Source: a virus. Taken from it: 40,297 nucleotides of DNA. The position numbers and the translations under genes are program-made. Each line of letters starts with the position of its first letter. Position 1 is the first letter of the stretch. The notes under the pieces are model-generated. The model searched no databases, was not told the origin of the DNA, and saw only the letters and a program-made list of their open reading frames with translations. Below, in pieces: positions 21,099-29,188 of the stretch. Location of the stretch: positions 1-40,297 of the IMG/VR virus record IMGVR_UViG_3300045051_000594; one strand, given 5' to 3'.

Positions 21099-21928
21099 GA
21101 GTGGAGACCATCGGACAGGCCACGCTCTACCTGGGCGACGCCCTGGAGCTGCTGCCGACGACGCCCGTGGTGGACCTGGTGGTGATGGACCCGCCGTACA
21201 ACTTCTCCACGTCGTCCACGGGGGACAAGGTGGGCAACTGGGCGGAGGTGGTGAACGCCGCGGTGTGGTTTTCCGCCCTGCTGCGGGCCAGCCTGGACCG
21301 CCTGCCCGCGGCGGGGGGCCTGCTGTGGCAATTCCTCAACTGGCGGACCCTGGCCACGGTGCAGAAGGCCGCCCTGGACGTCGGGCACCGTATTGAGTCT
21401 CTGCTGGTGTGGGACAAGGACTGGATAGGGCCCGGCGGCGCCGTGGGGCTGCGGCCGTCCTATGAGCTGGTGGCCCTGATAGCGACGGGCGGGGCCCGCC
21501 TGGCAAACCGCGGGCTGCCCGATATCTGGACGGTGCCCTGGAGCTCCGCCAAGCCGAACGGACACCCCGCGGAGAAGCCCCTGGAACTGCTGCGGCGGAT
21601 CATTCACGAGAGCCCGGGCACCAGCGTGGGGGACCCCATGATGGGCAGCGGGACCGCGGGGGTGGCCGCCCTGGAGCACGGGCGGGCCTTCGTGGGGATC
21701 GAAATCGAGGAGCGGTGGTTTGACCTGGCCTGCCGGCGCATAGAAGCCGCGCACCAGCAGGGCCGCATGTTCGCGGACAAGCCGCCCGCCGCGGTGCAGC
21801 TGGCATTCCATGAGGACCTGGCGGAATTGCAATGTGACACGTGCGGGAAAACGGTGCCCGACCGTGAGACTGCCTTACTGCACGAGGGGGACCACCCGGG
21901 GCATAAAGTGATTTTCGGGGGGGCGTGA
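21095..21928 (+). CDS. DNA methyltransferase 1 (DPPY type) with zinc finger
   Basis: The 277-residue product has motif IV DPPYNF at about 32-37 near the N-terminus and motif I (DPMMGSGTAGVAALEHGRAFVGIEIEERWF) near the C-terminus, the beta-class order for N6-adenine or N4-cytosine enzymes. LYLGDALELL precedes motif IV and EKPLELLRRII precedes motif I, both typical. A C-terminal CDTCGKTVPDRETALLHEGDH adds a zinc-finger-like tail. It probably modifies phage DNA against host restriction. GTG 21095 overlaps the HNH stop. Target sequence cannot be read from the gene. Confidence 0.85.
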   Translation: MRVETIGQATLYLGDALELLPTTPVVDLVVMDPPYNFSTSSTGDKVGNWAEVVNAAVWFSALLRASLDRLPAAGGLLWQFLNWRTLATVQKAALDVGHRIESLLVWDKDWIGPGGAVGLRPSYELVALIATGGARLANRGLPDIWTVPWSSAKPNGHPAEKPLELLRRIIHESPGTSVGDPMMGSGTAGVAALEHGRAFVGIEIEERWFDLACRRIEAAHQQGRMFADKPPAAVQLAFHEDLAELQCDTCGKTVPDRETALLHEGDHPGHKVIFGGA

Positions 21929-22012
21929 TGGCAACTGGAAGCCGGCGGCAAGGGCGAAGCACTACCAGCCTAACCCACGCCGAGGGTGCGGGTTCAAATC
22001 CCGCCGCCCCCA
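21919..22012 (+). tRNA. tRNA-like element, anticodon not resolvable
   Basis: A perfect 7-bp acceptor stem (GGGGGCG 21919-21925 with CGCCCCC 22005-22011), discriminator A at 22012, and an ideal T arm (GCGGG 21988-21992, loop TTCAAAT, CCCGC 22000-22004) are present. A D-arm-like TGG...AACTGGAAG...CCG follows the 5' strand, and an ACCC/GGGT variable arm (21973-21976 with 21984-21987) fits a type II tRNA. The anticodon arm is not canonical: the best stem, GGGC/GCCT, has a 12-base loop. No CCA is encoded. It overlaps the end of methyltransferase 1 and the first codons of methyltransferase 2. It may be a degenerate or unusual tRNA, or a tRNA mimic. Confidence 0.42.
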
Positions 22013-22761
22013 GGAAAGCGGAGACCCTGGCGGGGGGCCGCGCGGAGCTCTGGCTGGGTGACGCTGTGCAGCTGCTGCCCCTGGTGGGCCAGGCGCACGT
22101 GCTTTTCATGGACCCGCCATACGGGATCGCCCTGGAGAATCATGACAGCAAGCGCACGCGGAATGCTGGGGCCACCCGACGCAGCTACGCAATCACGGGG
22201 GACGACACCCGGGAGCCCGCCCTGGCCGCGCTGCGCTGGGCGGACGCGCGGGACCTGGTGGTGGTGACCTTTGCGTCACCCTGGGCGCCCTGGCCGGGCG
22301 AATGGCGAAACCTGGTGGTATGGGACAAGGGCGGCGCCGCGGGGGGCGGTGGGGATACGGCCACCTGCCTCAAGCGCACCTGGGAGCTGGTGCAGGTGGC
22401 CCGCAACGGGCCGCTGGGGGAGGGCCGCCAGGAAAGCGTGGTGCGCTTCCCGCTGGTGCCTGGGGACACTGGCCGCCACGTGGCCGCGAAGCCCGTGGGC
22501 CTGCTGGAGTGGCTGCTGGTGACGTTCACCCGGCGCGGGGACGTGGTGGTGGACCCTTTCATGGGCCGCGGGCCCCTGGGGGTGGCGTGCGCCAACACGG
22601 GGCGGCGCTTCATCGGAATGGAGATTGACCCGCAACACTTCGCGGCGGCCTGCAGGACGGTGGGCCAGGCCTACGCCCGCGCACTGGAGAAGGAGGCTGG
22701 CCGTGACCATCCGCACGCGCCTGAAAAACCGCACGCGAAAGCGAAAGCGCCGAGGGGGTAA
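21928..22761 (+). CDS. DNA methyltransferase 2 (DPPY type)
   Basis: The 277-residue product has LWLGDAVQLLP, motif IV FMDPPYGIAL (DPPY at 62-65) and motif I near the C-terminus (VVVDPFMGRGPLGVACANTGRRFIGMEID), again beta-class order. KPVGLLEWLLVTF precedes motif I. ATG 21928 overlaps the stop of methyltransferase 1. With this start the first ~29 residues are encoded by the tRNA-like element and do not look like enzyme sequence. The folded domain begins near residue 34, so a cryptic later start cannot be excluded. Two adjacent methyltransferases probably have different targets. Confidence 0.82.
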   Translation: MATGSRRQGRSTTSLTHAEGAGSNPAAPRKAETLAGGRAELWLGDAVQLLPLVGQAHVLFMDPPYGIALENHDSKRTRNAGATRRSYAITGDDTREPALAALRWADARDLVVVTFASPWAPWPGEWRNLVVWDKGGAAGGGGDTATCLKRTWELVQVARNGPLGEGRQESVVRFPLVPGDTGRHVAAKPVGLLEWLLVTFTRRGDVVVDPFMGRGPLGVACANTGRRFIGMEIDPQHFAAACRTVGQAYARALEKEAGRDHPHAPEKPHAKAKAPRG

Positions 22762-22912
22762 GCCGGTGGAACATGGGGTGAAGGTGCGCATGACCGGGCA
22801 CATGCGGGTGCGCCTGGCGCTGTTCTATCTGGCGCTGGGGGCCCTGGCCGGCGGGGTATTGTTCGGCGCCCTGCTGCTGTGGCGGCTGTTCATCCGCCTG
22901 GTGAGCGCGTGA
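22703..22912 (+). CDS. Small basic membrane protein, 69 residues
   Basis: GTG 22703 follows AGAAGGAGG and overlaps the end of methyltransferase 2 by 59 bp. The N-terminal half is strongly basic (TIRTRLKNRTRKRKRRGGK) and the C-terminal half is one hydrophobic helix (about 42-65, ALFYLALGALAGGVLFGALLLW). Positively charged residues before the helix suggest N-in topology. No family recognised. Confidence 0.5.
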   Translation: MTIRTRLKNRTRKRKRRGGKPVEHGVKVRMTGHMRVRLALFYLALGALAGGVLFGALLLWRLFIRLVSA

Positions 22913-23130
22913 GCAGCAAGCGGCACCAGCGGCGCAAGGCATGCGAGGGCAAGCGGCGGTTTGCCGACCGCCTGGAGGCCCAGCGGGTGAAACACCGCGC
23001 CGGCCTGGCCCTGGATGCGTATCATTGCCATTTCTGCGGGGGGTGGCACCTGGGCCACCCGGGGAAGCTGCGCAAGCGGCTGCGGGACCGTTCCACGGGG
23101 GGCGAGCCGCGCGCCCGTGGTGTATACTGA
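22909..23130 (+). CDS. Small zinc-binding protein, 73 residues
   Basis: GTG 22909 overlaps the previous stop. A basic helix (SSKRHQRRKACEGKRRF) is followed by YHCHFCGGWHLGH, a Cys-x-x-Cys-x-x-x-His-x-x-x-His arrangement able to bind one zinc, and an Arg-rich tail. This short finger between Arg/Lys flanks is common in small phage proteins just upstream of terminase genes. It may bind nucleic acid or help packaging, but that is inferred. Confidence 0.55.
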   Translation: MSSKRHQRRKACEGKRRFADRLEAQRVKHRAGLALDAYHCHFCGGWHLGHPGKLRKRLRDRSTGGEPRARGVY

Positions 23131-23134
23131 GCCT

Positions 23135-23545
23135 ATGCCGCCGTTCGCCAAGGGATACGATCCGCGCCGCAACCTGAAGGGCCGCCCTAAGCTGGGGCAG
23201 TCTATCGCGGAACGTTGCCGTGCTTTCATGCAAGAGATACAGGCCGTCCAGGACCCGAAAACGAAAAAGCGCTTCCGCGTGGAGCGCATCGACGCTTTTC
23301 TGGCGGCCTGCTATGCCGAATCCATCAAGGGAAACGCGCCTTACGCAAAGCTGCTATGGAATTACCACGACGGGCTGCCGCCCTTCCGCGGGGTGATAAG
23401 CACGCCCGACGACGAGGACGAGGCCGACCTGGACAGCCTGACCGACCAGGAGCTGCTGACCCTTTCCCAGCTGCTGCGCAAGGCCGGCGCCCGCGGCCCC
23501 GTACGAAAAGCACGTGGCAAGCCGAACCGCAAACCTGGACGTTAG
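23135..23545 (+). CDS. Small terminase subunit (putative)
   Basis: ATG 23135 lies four bases after the upstream stop. The 136-residue product starts GYDPRRNLKGRPK, which resembles the N-GRP motif common at the start of small terminases and phage DNA-binding proteins. Helices follow (IAERCRAFMQEI, RIDAFLAACYAESIKG), then an acidic loop (DDEDEADLD) and a basic tail. It overlaps the large terminase gene by 32 bp, the usual order. It would recognise the packaging site. The call rests on position and helical content. Confidence 0.65.
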   Translation: MPPFAKGYDPRRNLKGRPKLGQSIAERCRAFMQEIQAVQDPKTKKRFRVERIDAFLAACYAESIKGNAPYAKLLWNYHDGLPPFRGVISTPDDEDEADLDSLTDQELLTLSQLLRKAGARGPVRKARGKPNRKPGR

Positions 23546-25037
23546 CCCGCGGGCGGTGGACGCCGCCCTGGCCCGCCGCTTCCACCTGGAGTTTGTGCGC
23601 AGCTGCTGGCAACGCCCCACGCCCTTCATCATAGGCCGGCACACGCGCGCCATTTGCGCGGAGATTGACGAGGGCATGCGCCGCTACGCCGCGGGGCTGT
23701 CGACGTTCCTGATAGTGGAGGTGCCCTTCCGCCACGGGAAAAGCGAGGTGCTGTCACGAATGACGCCCCCGCACTGGCTGGGGCGGTTCCCCGACACGGA
23801 GGTGATGCTCACCACGTACGGGCAGGACCTGGCCACGGACCTTTCCCGCGAGGCGCGGCGCGTGATGCTGAGCTCCCAGTACTCCCGGGTGTACAGCGCC
23901 CGGGTGTCCGAGGAATCCAGCGCCGCGGACCGCTGGGGCGTGCACGGGCACCTGGGCGCAATGAACGCCCAGGGCTTTGGGGGCGCCATGACGGGCCGCG
24001 GCTGCGCCCTGGGGATCGTGGACGATTATCTGAAACGGCGCCGCGACGCGGAGAGCAAGAGCGTGCGGGATGCGGTTTGGGAGAGTTTCGCCAATGACTT
24101 CATGACCCGCCGCGGGCCCGTGGCCTTCATCATCATTCTGGCCAGCCGCTGGCACGTGGACGACCTGATAGGGCGGTGCCACGCGAAAATGGCCGAGGAT
24201 CCGGACTTTCCGCGGTTCCGCACCGTCACCTTTCCAGCTCTGGACGACCGCTACGGCGGGGACGGCACCCTGTTCCCCGAAATGTTCCCCAAGGACTGGT
24301 ACCTATCGCAGCGCGCCACCCTGGGCCAGTACGGGTTTGCCTCTTTGATGCAATGCAGCCCCACGGTGCGCGGGGGCAACCTGCTGCGCACGGAGCCCAC
24401 CGACGAGTTTCCGCACGCGGGGGTGAAGTATTACAACGCGGGAGAGCCTGGCGGACCGCCGGCCAGCCTGCGCTGGGTGCGCGCCTGGGACCTGGCCTCC
24501 AGCGCACGCCAGGGCCGCCGCGCGAGTGATGAGCCTGACTACACTTGCGGGCTGCTGTTCGCCGTCCAGGACCTGGGCGGGGAGCGCAAGCGGCTATGGG
24601 TGGACGACGCGGTGCGCGGCCAATGGGCAGCCCCCGAGCGGGACGCGCGCATGGATGCGACGGCAAGCCGCGACGGGCCGCGGGTGCGCATCGGCGTGGA
24701 GGTGGTGGCGGGCTACAAGGACACGTTCTCCCGCATGCAGGCGCGGCTGCGCGGGCGTTTCGTGGTGGAGAAGGTGACCGTGAGCTCCGACCTGGCCGCA
24801 CGGACCGAGGACGTGCAGCCTATCTTTGAAGCTGGGGAGGTGTACGTGCGCCGCGCGCCGTGGACCGCGGCGGTGGTGGAGGAATGGGGGGACTTCCCCA
24901 GCGGAGCGAATGACGATACAGTGGCCGCATTGATGGCTGGGTGGGATATGACAGCAAAGCACGGGCCCGCTGCGCCGCCACCGGCGGAAGATAAGCAGCG
25001 CCCGGTCACCGCCGGGATGCGTGACCGCCGTTTCTGA
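23514..25037 (+). CDS. Large terminase subunit (packaging ATPase/nuclease)
   Basis: The 507-residue protein has a Walker A-like VPFRHGKS (70-77) in the terminase style, a Walker B LGIVDD (166-171), a coupling-motif-like ILASRWH, and an RNase H-type nuclease domain beginning RAWDLASS with later Asp residues near NDDTVAALM. Length is normal for TerL. It pumps DNA into the prohead and cuts it. GTG 23514 gives a start that overlaps the small subunit. Circular permutation of the contig agrees with headful cutting. The C-terminal ~25 residues are Pro/Ala-rich. Confidence 0.9.
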   Translation: MASRTANLDVSPRAVDAALARRFHLEFVRSCWQRPTPFIIGRHTRAICAEIDEGMRRYAAGLSTFLIVEVPFRHGKSEVLSRMTPPHWLGRFPDTEVMLTTYGQDLATDLSREARRVMLSSQYSRVYSARVSEESSAADRWGVHGHLGAMNAQGFGGAMTGRGCALGIVDDYLKRRRDAESKSVRDAVWESFANDFMTRRGPVAFIIILASRWHVDDLIGRCHAKMAEDPDFPRFRTVTFPALDDRYGGDGTLFPEMFPKDWYLSQRATLGQYGFASLMQCSPTVRGGNLLRTEPTDEFPHAGVKYYNAGEPGGPPASLRWVRAWDLASSARQGRRASDEPDYTCGLLFAVQDLGGERKRLWVDDAVRGQWAAPERDARMDATASRDGPRVRIGVEVVAGYKDTFSRMQARLRGRFVVEKVTVSSDLAARTEDVQPIFEAGEVYVRRAPWTAAVVEEWGDFPSGANDDTVAALMAGWDMTAKHGPAAPPPAEDKQRPVTAGMRDRRF

Positions 25038-25049
25038 CGGGAGGGGACC

Positions 25050-27245
25050 ATGACCAGGGGGGGTAAGCGCGTGGTGAGCTCCAGCAGCGCCGGCAAGGCC
25101 AGGGCGCGAGCCCACGCCCGGGAGCGCCGCCTGGCGCTTGCCTCGCGCACCGCCGTGGTGGGGGTGCCTGGCAATACGGGCTATTTCGGATACCAAGTCA
25201 CCGGGGAGTACCTGAAAACGCTGGACGGCCAGAAGGGCCGAAAGGTGTTTGACGAAATGTACCGGTCAGACCCCCAGGTGCAGGCCACCATGAAGGCCAT
25301 TACCCTGCCGATTCGCAGTTGCCCTTTCACCATCGAACCACCCGCGGATCCCGAGGGCAAGGTGGACGACCTGGACGCCGAGATAGCAGAGGTGATGAGC
25401 GAGCGGCTTTTCCGCGGAATGTCCATGACCTGGGACGACACGCTGCGGCACGCGCTCATCATGCTGCGCAGCGGCTTTTCCATCCTGGAGAAGGTGTGGG
25501 AAGTTTCGGACGGCCTGGTGATGCCGAAGAAACTGGACCCGCGGCTGCCTGGCTCTGTGATCCGCTGGGAGTTCGACCGAGTGAGCGGCAGCCTGGTGGG
25601 GCCCGTGCAGCAGGACCTGGACGGAAAGCTAATCACCCTGCCGATTGAAAAACTGCTGGTGTTCACCAGTGAACGCGAGGGCGACAACTGGGAGGGAATG
25701 TCCGTGCTCCGCCCGGCATACAAACCCTGGTACATCAAGGACCAGCTGGAGAAAATCAACGCCATCAAGCACGACCGCCACGGGGTGGGCGTACCGCGGG
25801 CCAAGGTGCCGGCGGGCGTGAAGCCCGGGGACGAATCCTGGGAGGCCGTGGTGGCGGGCCTGGAAGCGCTGTACGCAAATGAGCGCAGCTACGTCATAGA
25901 CCCGGATGGCTACACCACGGACCTGCTGGGCGGCGGGGACTCCGCGGCGGGGACCGACGCGCTGCCCAGCATCAAGCATTACAACGAGGACATTGCGAAG
26001 GCCGCCCTGGCCATGTTCATAAACCTGGGCACCAGCGACACGGGCAGCCGCGCCCTGGGCCTTTCCTTCGTGGAGCTGTTCCAGCTGTCCATTCAAGCAT
26101 ACGCGGACTACCTGGCCGCGGTGCTTGACCGTTTCCTCATCAAGGAATGGTGGGGGTACAACTGGGACACGCCCGCGGGCCCGCCCTGCCTGAAGGCCGG
26201 GCGCATCAAGCCGATTGACTCCGCGGTGCTCGCGCAGCTCTCCACCGCCGGGGTGATAAAGCCCGACGATGAGCTGGAGAACGCCGTGCGCGAGCTCATG
26301 CACCTGCCCCAGCGCAAGACGCCCCGGCCGGCGCCCACCCCGCCGCCGGCCCCGGGCGCAGCGCCTGGCGCGCCGGATCCGGCCGCGGCCCAGGATGAGC
26401 CCGCCACCGACACGCCCCAGGACGAGCCCGCGGACGCTCCGCCCGTGGAGGACGTGAAGGCCAGCATGCGCGTTCACCTGTCCATGGCCACGCCCACCGA
26501 CGAGGAAAAGCTGACCGACTGGCAAGGTATGGGGCTGCGCCTGGCCAGCGAAACCGCGGACCTGTCCGGGCAGCTGCAGGCCATGCGGGACCTGCAAGCC
26601 CGGGACCTGATAGCCCAGGCCATGGGCGGGCGCAAAGTTCAGGATATGCGCGTTCCGATGCGCAAGGAAATGTATGACGCCCTGGTGGCGGCCTACCGCG
26701 CGGAGAAAAAACGCGGCACCAATGACGTCGTGACCGAGATCGTGCGCCAGCGCCCGGACCTGAAAATGGCGGACCCGCGGCGCAAGGCCAAAGTCACCGC
26801 GGCGCAATTCGACGCTTACAGCCTGGACCAGCTTTCCCTGGACGTGGAGCGCCAGGCCGACACGCTGCGCAGCGCGGTAGCCACGTGGTTCATCGACCTA
26901 CGCAAGAGCGGCCTCCAGGGCGAGCAGCTGAGAATCGCCATGCAAGCTATGTATGACGAAATGAGCACCAGCGGCCTGGACCTGCTGGCTGGCGGCGCCG
27001 TTGACAAGGGCTGGGGATCCGGGCGAATGACGGGCCTGGAGGAAGTGGCCGACGAAATCCAGTATTGCTATCGCTCCGCCATCCTGGACACAAACGCGTG
27101 CGAGGTGTGCCGGGCGAAAGATGGGACCCACCACGAGCTGGGGGACCCCGAGTATCAGACCCCGGACCCCGAGTGCCTGGGGACGGACCGCCGCTGCCGC
27201 TGTATGACGATCGCGGTGATGAAGGAGGAGGGCGCTGGTGCGTGA
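25050..27245 (+). CDS. Portal fused to MuF-like minor head protein
   Basis: Residues ~35-420 resemble Mu gp29/DUF935 portals: YLKTLDGQKGRKVFDEMYRSDPQVQATMKAI, a WDDTLRHALIMLRSGFSILEKVWE block and NWEGMSVLRPAYKPW. A Pro/Ala/Asp-rich linker (~420-475) leads to a C-terminal part that ends in YRSAILDTNACEVCRAKDGTHHEL...CLGTDRRCRC, the Cys/His signature of Mu gpF-type head morphogenesis proteins. Mu encodes these as separate genes; here one 731-residue frame carries both. The portal forms the packaging ring and MuF assists head assembly. ATG 25050 follows GGGAGGGG. Confidence 0.86.
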   Translation: MTRGGKRVVSSSSAGKARARAHARERRLALASRTAVVGVPGNTGYFGYQVTGEYLKTLDGQKGRKVFDEMYRSDPQVQATMKAITLPIRSCPFTIEPPADPEGKVDDLDAEIAEVMSERLFRGMSMTWDDTLRHALIMLRSGFSILEKVWEVSDGLVMPKKLDPRLPGSVIRWEFDRVSGSLVGPVQQDLDGKLITLPIEKLLVFTSEREGDNWEGMSVLRPAYKPWYIKDQLEKINAIKHDRHGVGVPRAKVPAGVKPGDESWEAVVAGLEALYANERSYVIDPDGYTTDLLGGGDSAAGTDALPSIKHYNEDIAKAALAMFINLGTSDTGSRALGLSFVELFQLSIQAYADYLAAVLDRFLIKEWWGYNWDTPAGPPCLKAGRIKPIDSAVLAQLSTAGVIKPDDELENAVRELMHLPQRKTPRPAPTPPPAPGAAPGAPDPAAAQDEPATDTPQDEPADAPPVEDVKASMRVHLSMATPTDEEKLTDWQGMGLRLASETADLSGQLQAMRDLQARDLIAQAMGGRKVQDMRVPMRKEMYDALVAAYRAEKKRGTNDVVTEIVRQRPDLKMADPRRKAKVTAAQFDAYSLDQLSLDVERQADTLRSAVATWFIDLRKSGLQGEQLRIAMQAMYDEMSTSGLDLLAGGAVDKGWGSGRMTGLEEVADEIQYCYRSAILDTNACEVCRAKDGTHHELGDPEYQTPDPECLGTDRRCRCMTIAVMKEEGAGA

Positions 27246-27411
27246 CCTGGAGAGCATGCGTCACCTGGTGCGTGACGCCCTGGCCCCGTTCGCGGGCGGC
27301 GGTGAGCTGTGCGCGCTGACCCCCGCGGAGCTGGAGAAGGTGCGGCAGCTGAAAGCACGGCGGAAAGAGACCCGCGACGAACAGCGGGACCCGTGGCCGG
27401 GGCACAAATGA
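27238..27411 (+). CDS. Hypothetical protein, 57 residues
   Basis: GTG 27238 overlaps the end of the portal-MuF gene by 8 bp, after AAGGAGGAGG. The short helical protein reads RDLESMRHLVRDALAPF, then ELCALTPAELEKVRQLKARRKETRDEQ, amphipathic and charged. It overlaps the next start (ATGA at 27408). No function recognised; small genes at this place in Mu-type heads are often minor head or assembly factors. Confidence 0.5.
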   Translation: MRDLESMRHLVRDALAPFAGGGELCALTPAELEKVRQLKARRKETRDEQRDPWPGHK

Positions 27412-27596
27412 GCGGCCACCTGACGCCCGCGGACTTCCGGGCCATGGACAAGGACGAAAAGGCGGGGGTGCAGAAGGCCATCCGTGAGCGACTGCTGCGG
27501 ATGCGGCCGCGGGCCCGCCTGGCGGTGGCGCCGCGGGTGCCCACCACGGCACGGCAGCGCCGCAAGCTGCGCAAGCGCATCGCGCGGGAGGGGTAG
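27408..27596 (+). CDS. Hypothetical basic protein, 62 residues
   Basis: The frame extends upstream to 27309, but ATG 27408 overlaps the previous stop and avoids long overlap, so it is preferred. The product has LTPADFRAMDKDEKAGVQKAIRERLLRM and then a highly basic tail (TARQRRKLRKRIAREG). It could bind DNA or scaffold protein in the head. No family recognised. Confidence 0.5.
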   Translation: MSGHLTPADFRAMDKDEKAGVQKAIRERLLRMRPRARLAVAPRVPTTARQRRKLRKRIAREG

Positions 27597-27599
27597 ACC

Positions 27600-28685
27600 A
27601 TGACAAAGACGAAAGGCAAGCCCGGGGCCAAAGGGTACGCATTCCCAATGCAGCTCCAGGAGGCGCAGCTGGTAAGCGAGCCGCAAATGATTCTGCCCCT
27701 GGGCACGTTCTATACCAGGGCATACGGCAAGCTGGAGATAACGGCGGAGTTTGCCGGGCAGATCGTGGACAACTGGCGCCGCAAGGTGATGGGCACCCGG
27801 CAGCCGTTCATCGACACGGACCACAACTGGGGCAAGGCGAACGGGTGGATACAGGACCTGCAGGTGCGGGAGGACGGACTCTATGCCGCCATCGACTGGA
27901 CGCCCCAGGGCCGGGACAACGTGGAGAACGGCTATTACAAGTACTTCTCCGCGGACATTGGCGGGTGCCTGGACATAGAGACGGGGGACGAGGTGTACCC
28001 CGTGCTGATAGCGGCGGCCTTGACCAACGTGCCCGTGATGAACATAATGCCCCCCGTCAAGCTCTCCGAATCCGAGAGCGGGCAAGACCCCGAAGGGGCC
28101 ACCGGTCAGACCGATGGCGACGCCCCCGCGCATGGCGACGGGGGGGAGGGCGGACCCGCCGAGGACAATCCAATGACGTATGACGATCTGGTGAAGGGCC
28201 TTTCCGGCCTGACGCTGACCACCGAACAGAAGGGCGCCCTGGTGAAGGCCCTGGGCCTGGAGCCCGCGGCCCCCGCCCCGGATCCCGCTGCCGCGACCGC
28301 GCTGGCGGAGCTCCGCGGCCAGGTGACCATCCTGGGCGAGACCAACACCCGCCTGACCGCGGACCTGAAAACGCTCCAGGGCCAGAAGCTGGCGGAGCGC
28401 AAGGCCGCGGCCATCAAGGGCGCAATCGACGGTTTCCGGATCCTGCCCAAGGACAAGGAAGCCTGGGAAAAGAAATTCGATGAAGCCCCCGACCTGGTGG
28501 AGCGCATCCTCTCCGAGCTCCCCAAGGCCATTGACGACGTGAAGCGCGGGCACGGCAGCGCGGGCACGTCGGAAGCGGAGCCCGAGCTGGACGCCGACGA
28601 CGAGGCGGCCATTGCCCTGGGCGAAAAGAAGGACCCCAAGTACCGGGAGAAGTACCTGGCGGCCCGCAAGGCCGGGGCGCTGTAG
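27600..28685 (+). CDS. GpI-like head protease fused to scaffold
   Basis: Residues ~25-152 match Mu gpI-type proteases: ILPLGTFYTRAYGKLEIT, PFIDTDHNWGKANGWIQDLQV (His75), GLYAAIDWTPQG, YYKYFSADIGG (Ser117, candidate nucleophile) and VLIAAALTNVPVM. The C-terminal ~190 residues are acidic, Ala-rich and helical with a coiled-coil-like stretch (LRGQVTILGETNTRLTADLKTLQ), as expected for the attached scaffold that is later degraded. It acts in prohead maturation. It lies directly before the decoration and capsid genes. ATG 27600 follows GGGAGGGG. Confidence 0.82.
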   Translation: MTKTKGKPGAKGYAFPMQLQEAQLVSEPQMILPLGTFYTRAYGKLEITAEFAGQIVDNWRRKVMGTRQPFIDTDHNWGKANGWIQDLQVREDGLYAAIDWTPQGRDNVENGYYKYFSADIGGCLDIETGDEVYPVLIAAALTNVPVMNIMPPVKLSESESGQDPEGATGQTDGDAPAHGDGGEGGPAEDNPMTYDDLVKGLSGLTLTTEQKGALVKALGLEPAAPAPDPAAATALAELRGQVTILGETNTRLTADLKTLQGQKLAERKAAAIKGAIDGFRILPKDKEAWEKKFDEAPDLVERILSELPKAIDDVKRGHGSAGTSEAEPELDADDEAAIALGEKKDPKYREKYLAARKAGAL

Positions 28686-28700
28686 GGCCCTGACCACGAG

Positions 28701-28719
28701 CCCCCCACGTTACGGGGGG
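28701..28719 (+). promoter_or_regulatory. Hairpin before the decoration and capsid genes
   Basis: CCCCCC (28701-28706) pairs with GGGGGG (28714-28719) around ACGTTAC, with AAAGGA immediately after as ribosome site for ATG 28733. The design (G/C-only stem of 6 bp, 7-base loop, adjoining AAAGGA) is like hairpin II of the 5486, 5760 and 6375 leaders. No T-run follows. It could mark an mRNA end or raise yield of the abundant capsid transcript. Confidence 0.5.
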
Positions 28720-28732
28720 AAAGGACACGACG

Positions 28733-29176
28733 ATGGCACTGACTGCAAAGCGTGTTGTTTCCTTTGAGGGCGACCCCGAGCGGCGCCCGGCGGTGGAAGC
28801 CGCGGGAAATGACACGTACTACCTGGGCGCCATCCTCATCGCGGACGCGAACGGCTATGCAGCCGTGCCCACGGACGCGGCGGGGCTCTATATCCTGGGA
28901 ATCTTCGACGGCCGCGCCGAGGGTGGGTACCAGGATTATGAGATGGCCGTCCCGAACAATGACCACCGCAAGCTGGGGCTGCTGGGCGGCCTGGTGTGGC
29001 TTCCCCTGGACGGGGGCAGCGCACAGAGCGACGTCGGCGAGCTGGCATACGTCAAGGACGACGCCAGCCTGACGCAGAGCGCGGGGTCAAAGACGGTGGC
29101 GTATCTCATCCTGGCGGTGGACGACGCTGCGGACCTGGTGTGCATCGACACCCGCGCGCCGATCAAGGTCGCGTAG
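28733..29176 (+). CDS. Head decoration-like protein
   Basis: The 147-residue product is beta-rich and compact, with DTYYLGAILIADANGYAAVP, LYILGIFDGRAEGG and GELAYVKDDASLTQSAG, resembling the small capsid-decoration (DUF2190/gpD-like) proteins that sit between protease and major capsid genes. It lies 13 bp before the capsid gene and behind a ribosome-site hairpin, as expected for an abundant virion protein. Fold and position support the call; no exact family is recognised. Confidence 0.65.
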   Translation: MALTAKRVVSFEGDPERRPAVEAAGNDTYYLGAILIADANGYAAVPTDAAGLYILGIFDGRAEGGYQDYEMAVPNNDHRKLGLLGGLVWLPLDGGSAQSDVGELAYVKDDASLTQSAGSKTVAYLILAVDDAADLVCIDTRAPIKVA

Positions 29177-29188
29177 GAGGGCCGGCAG

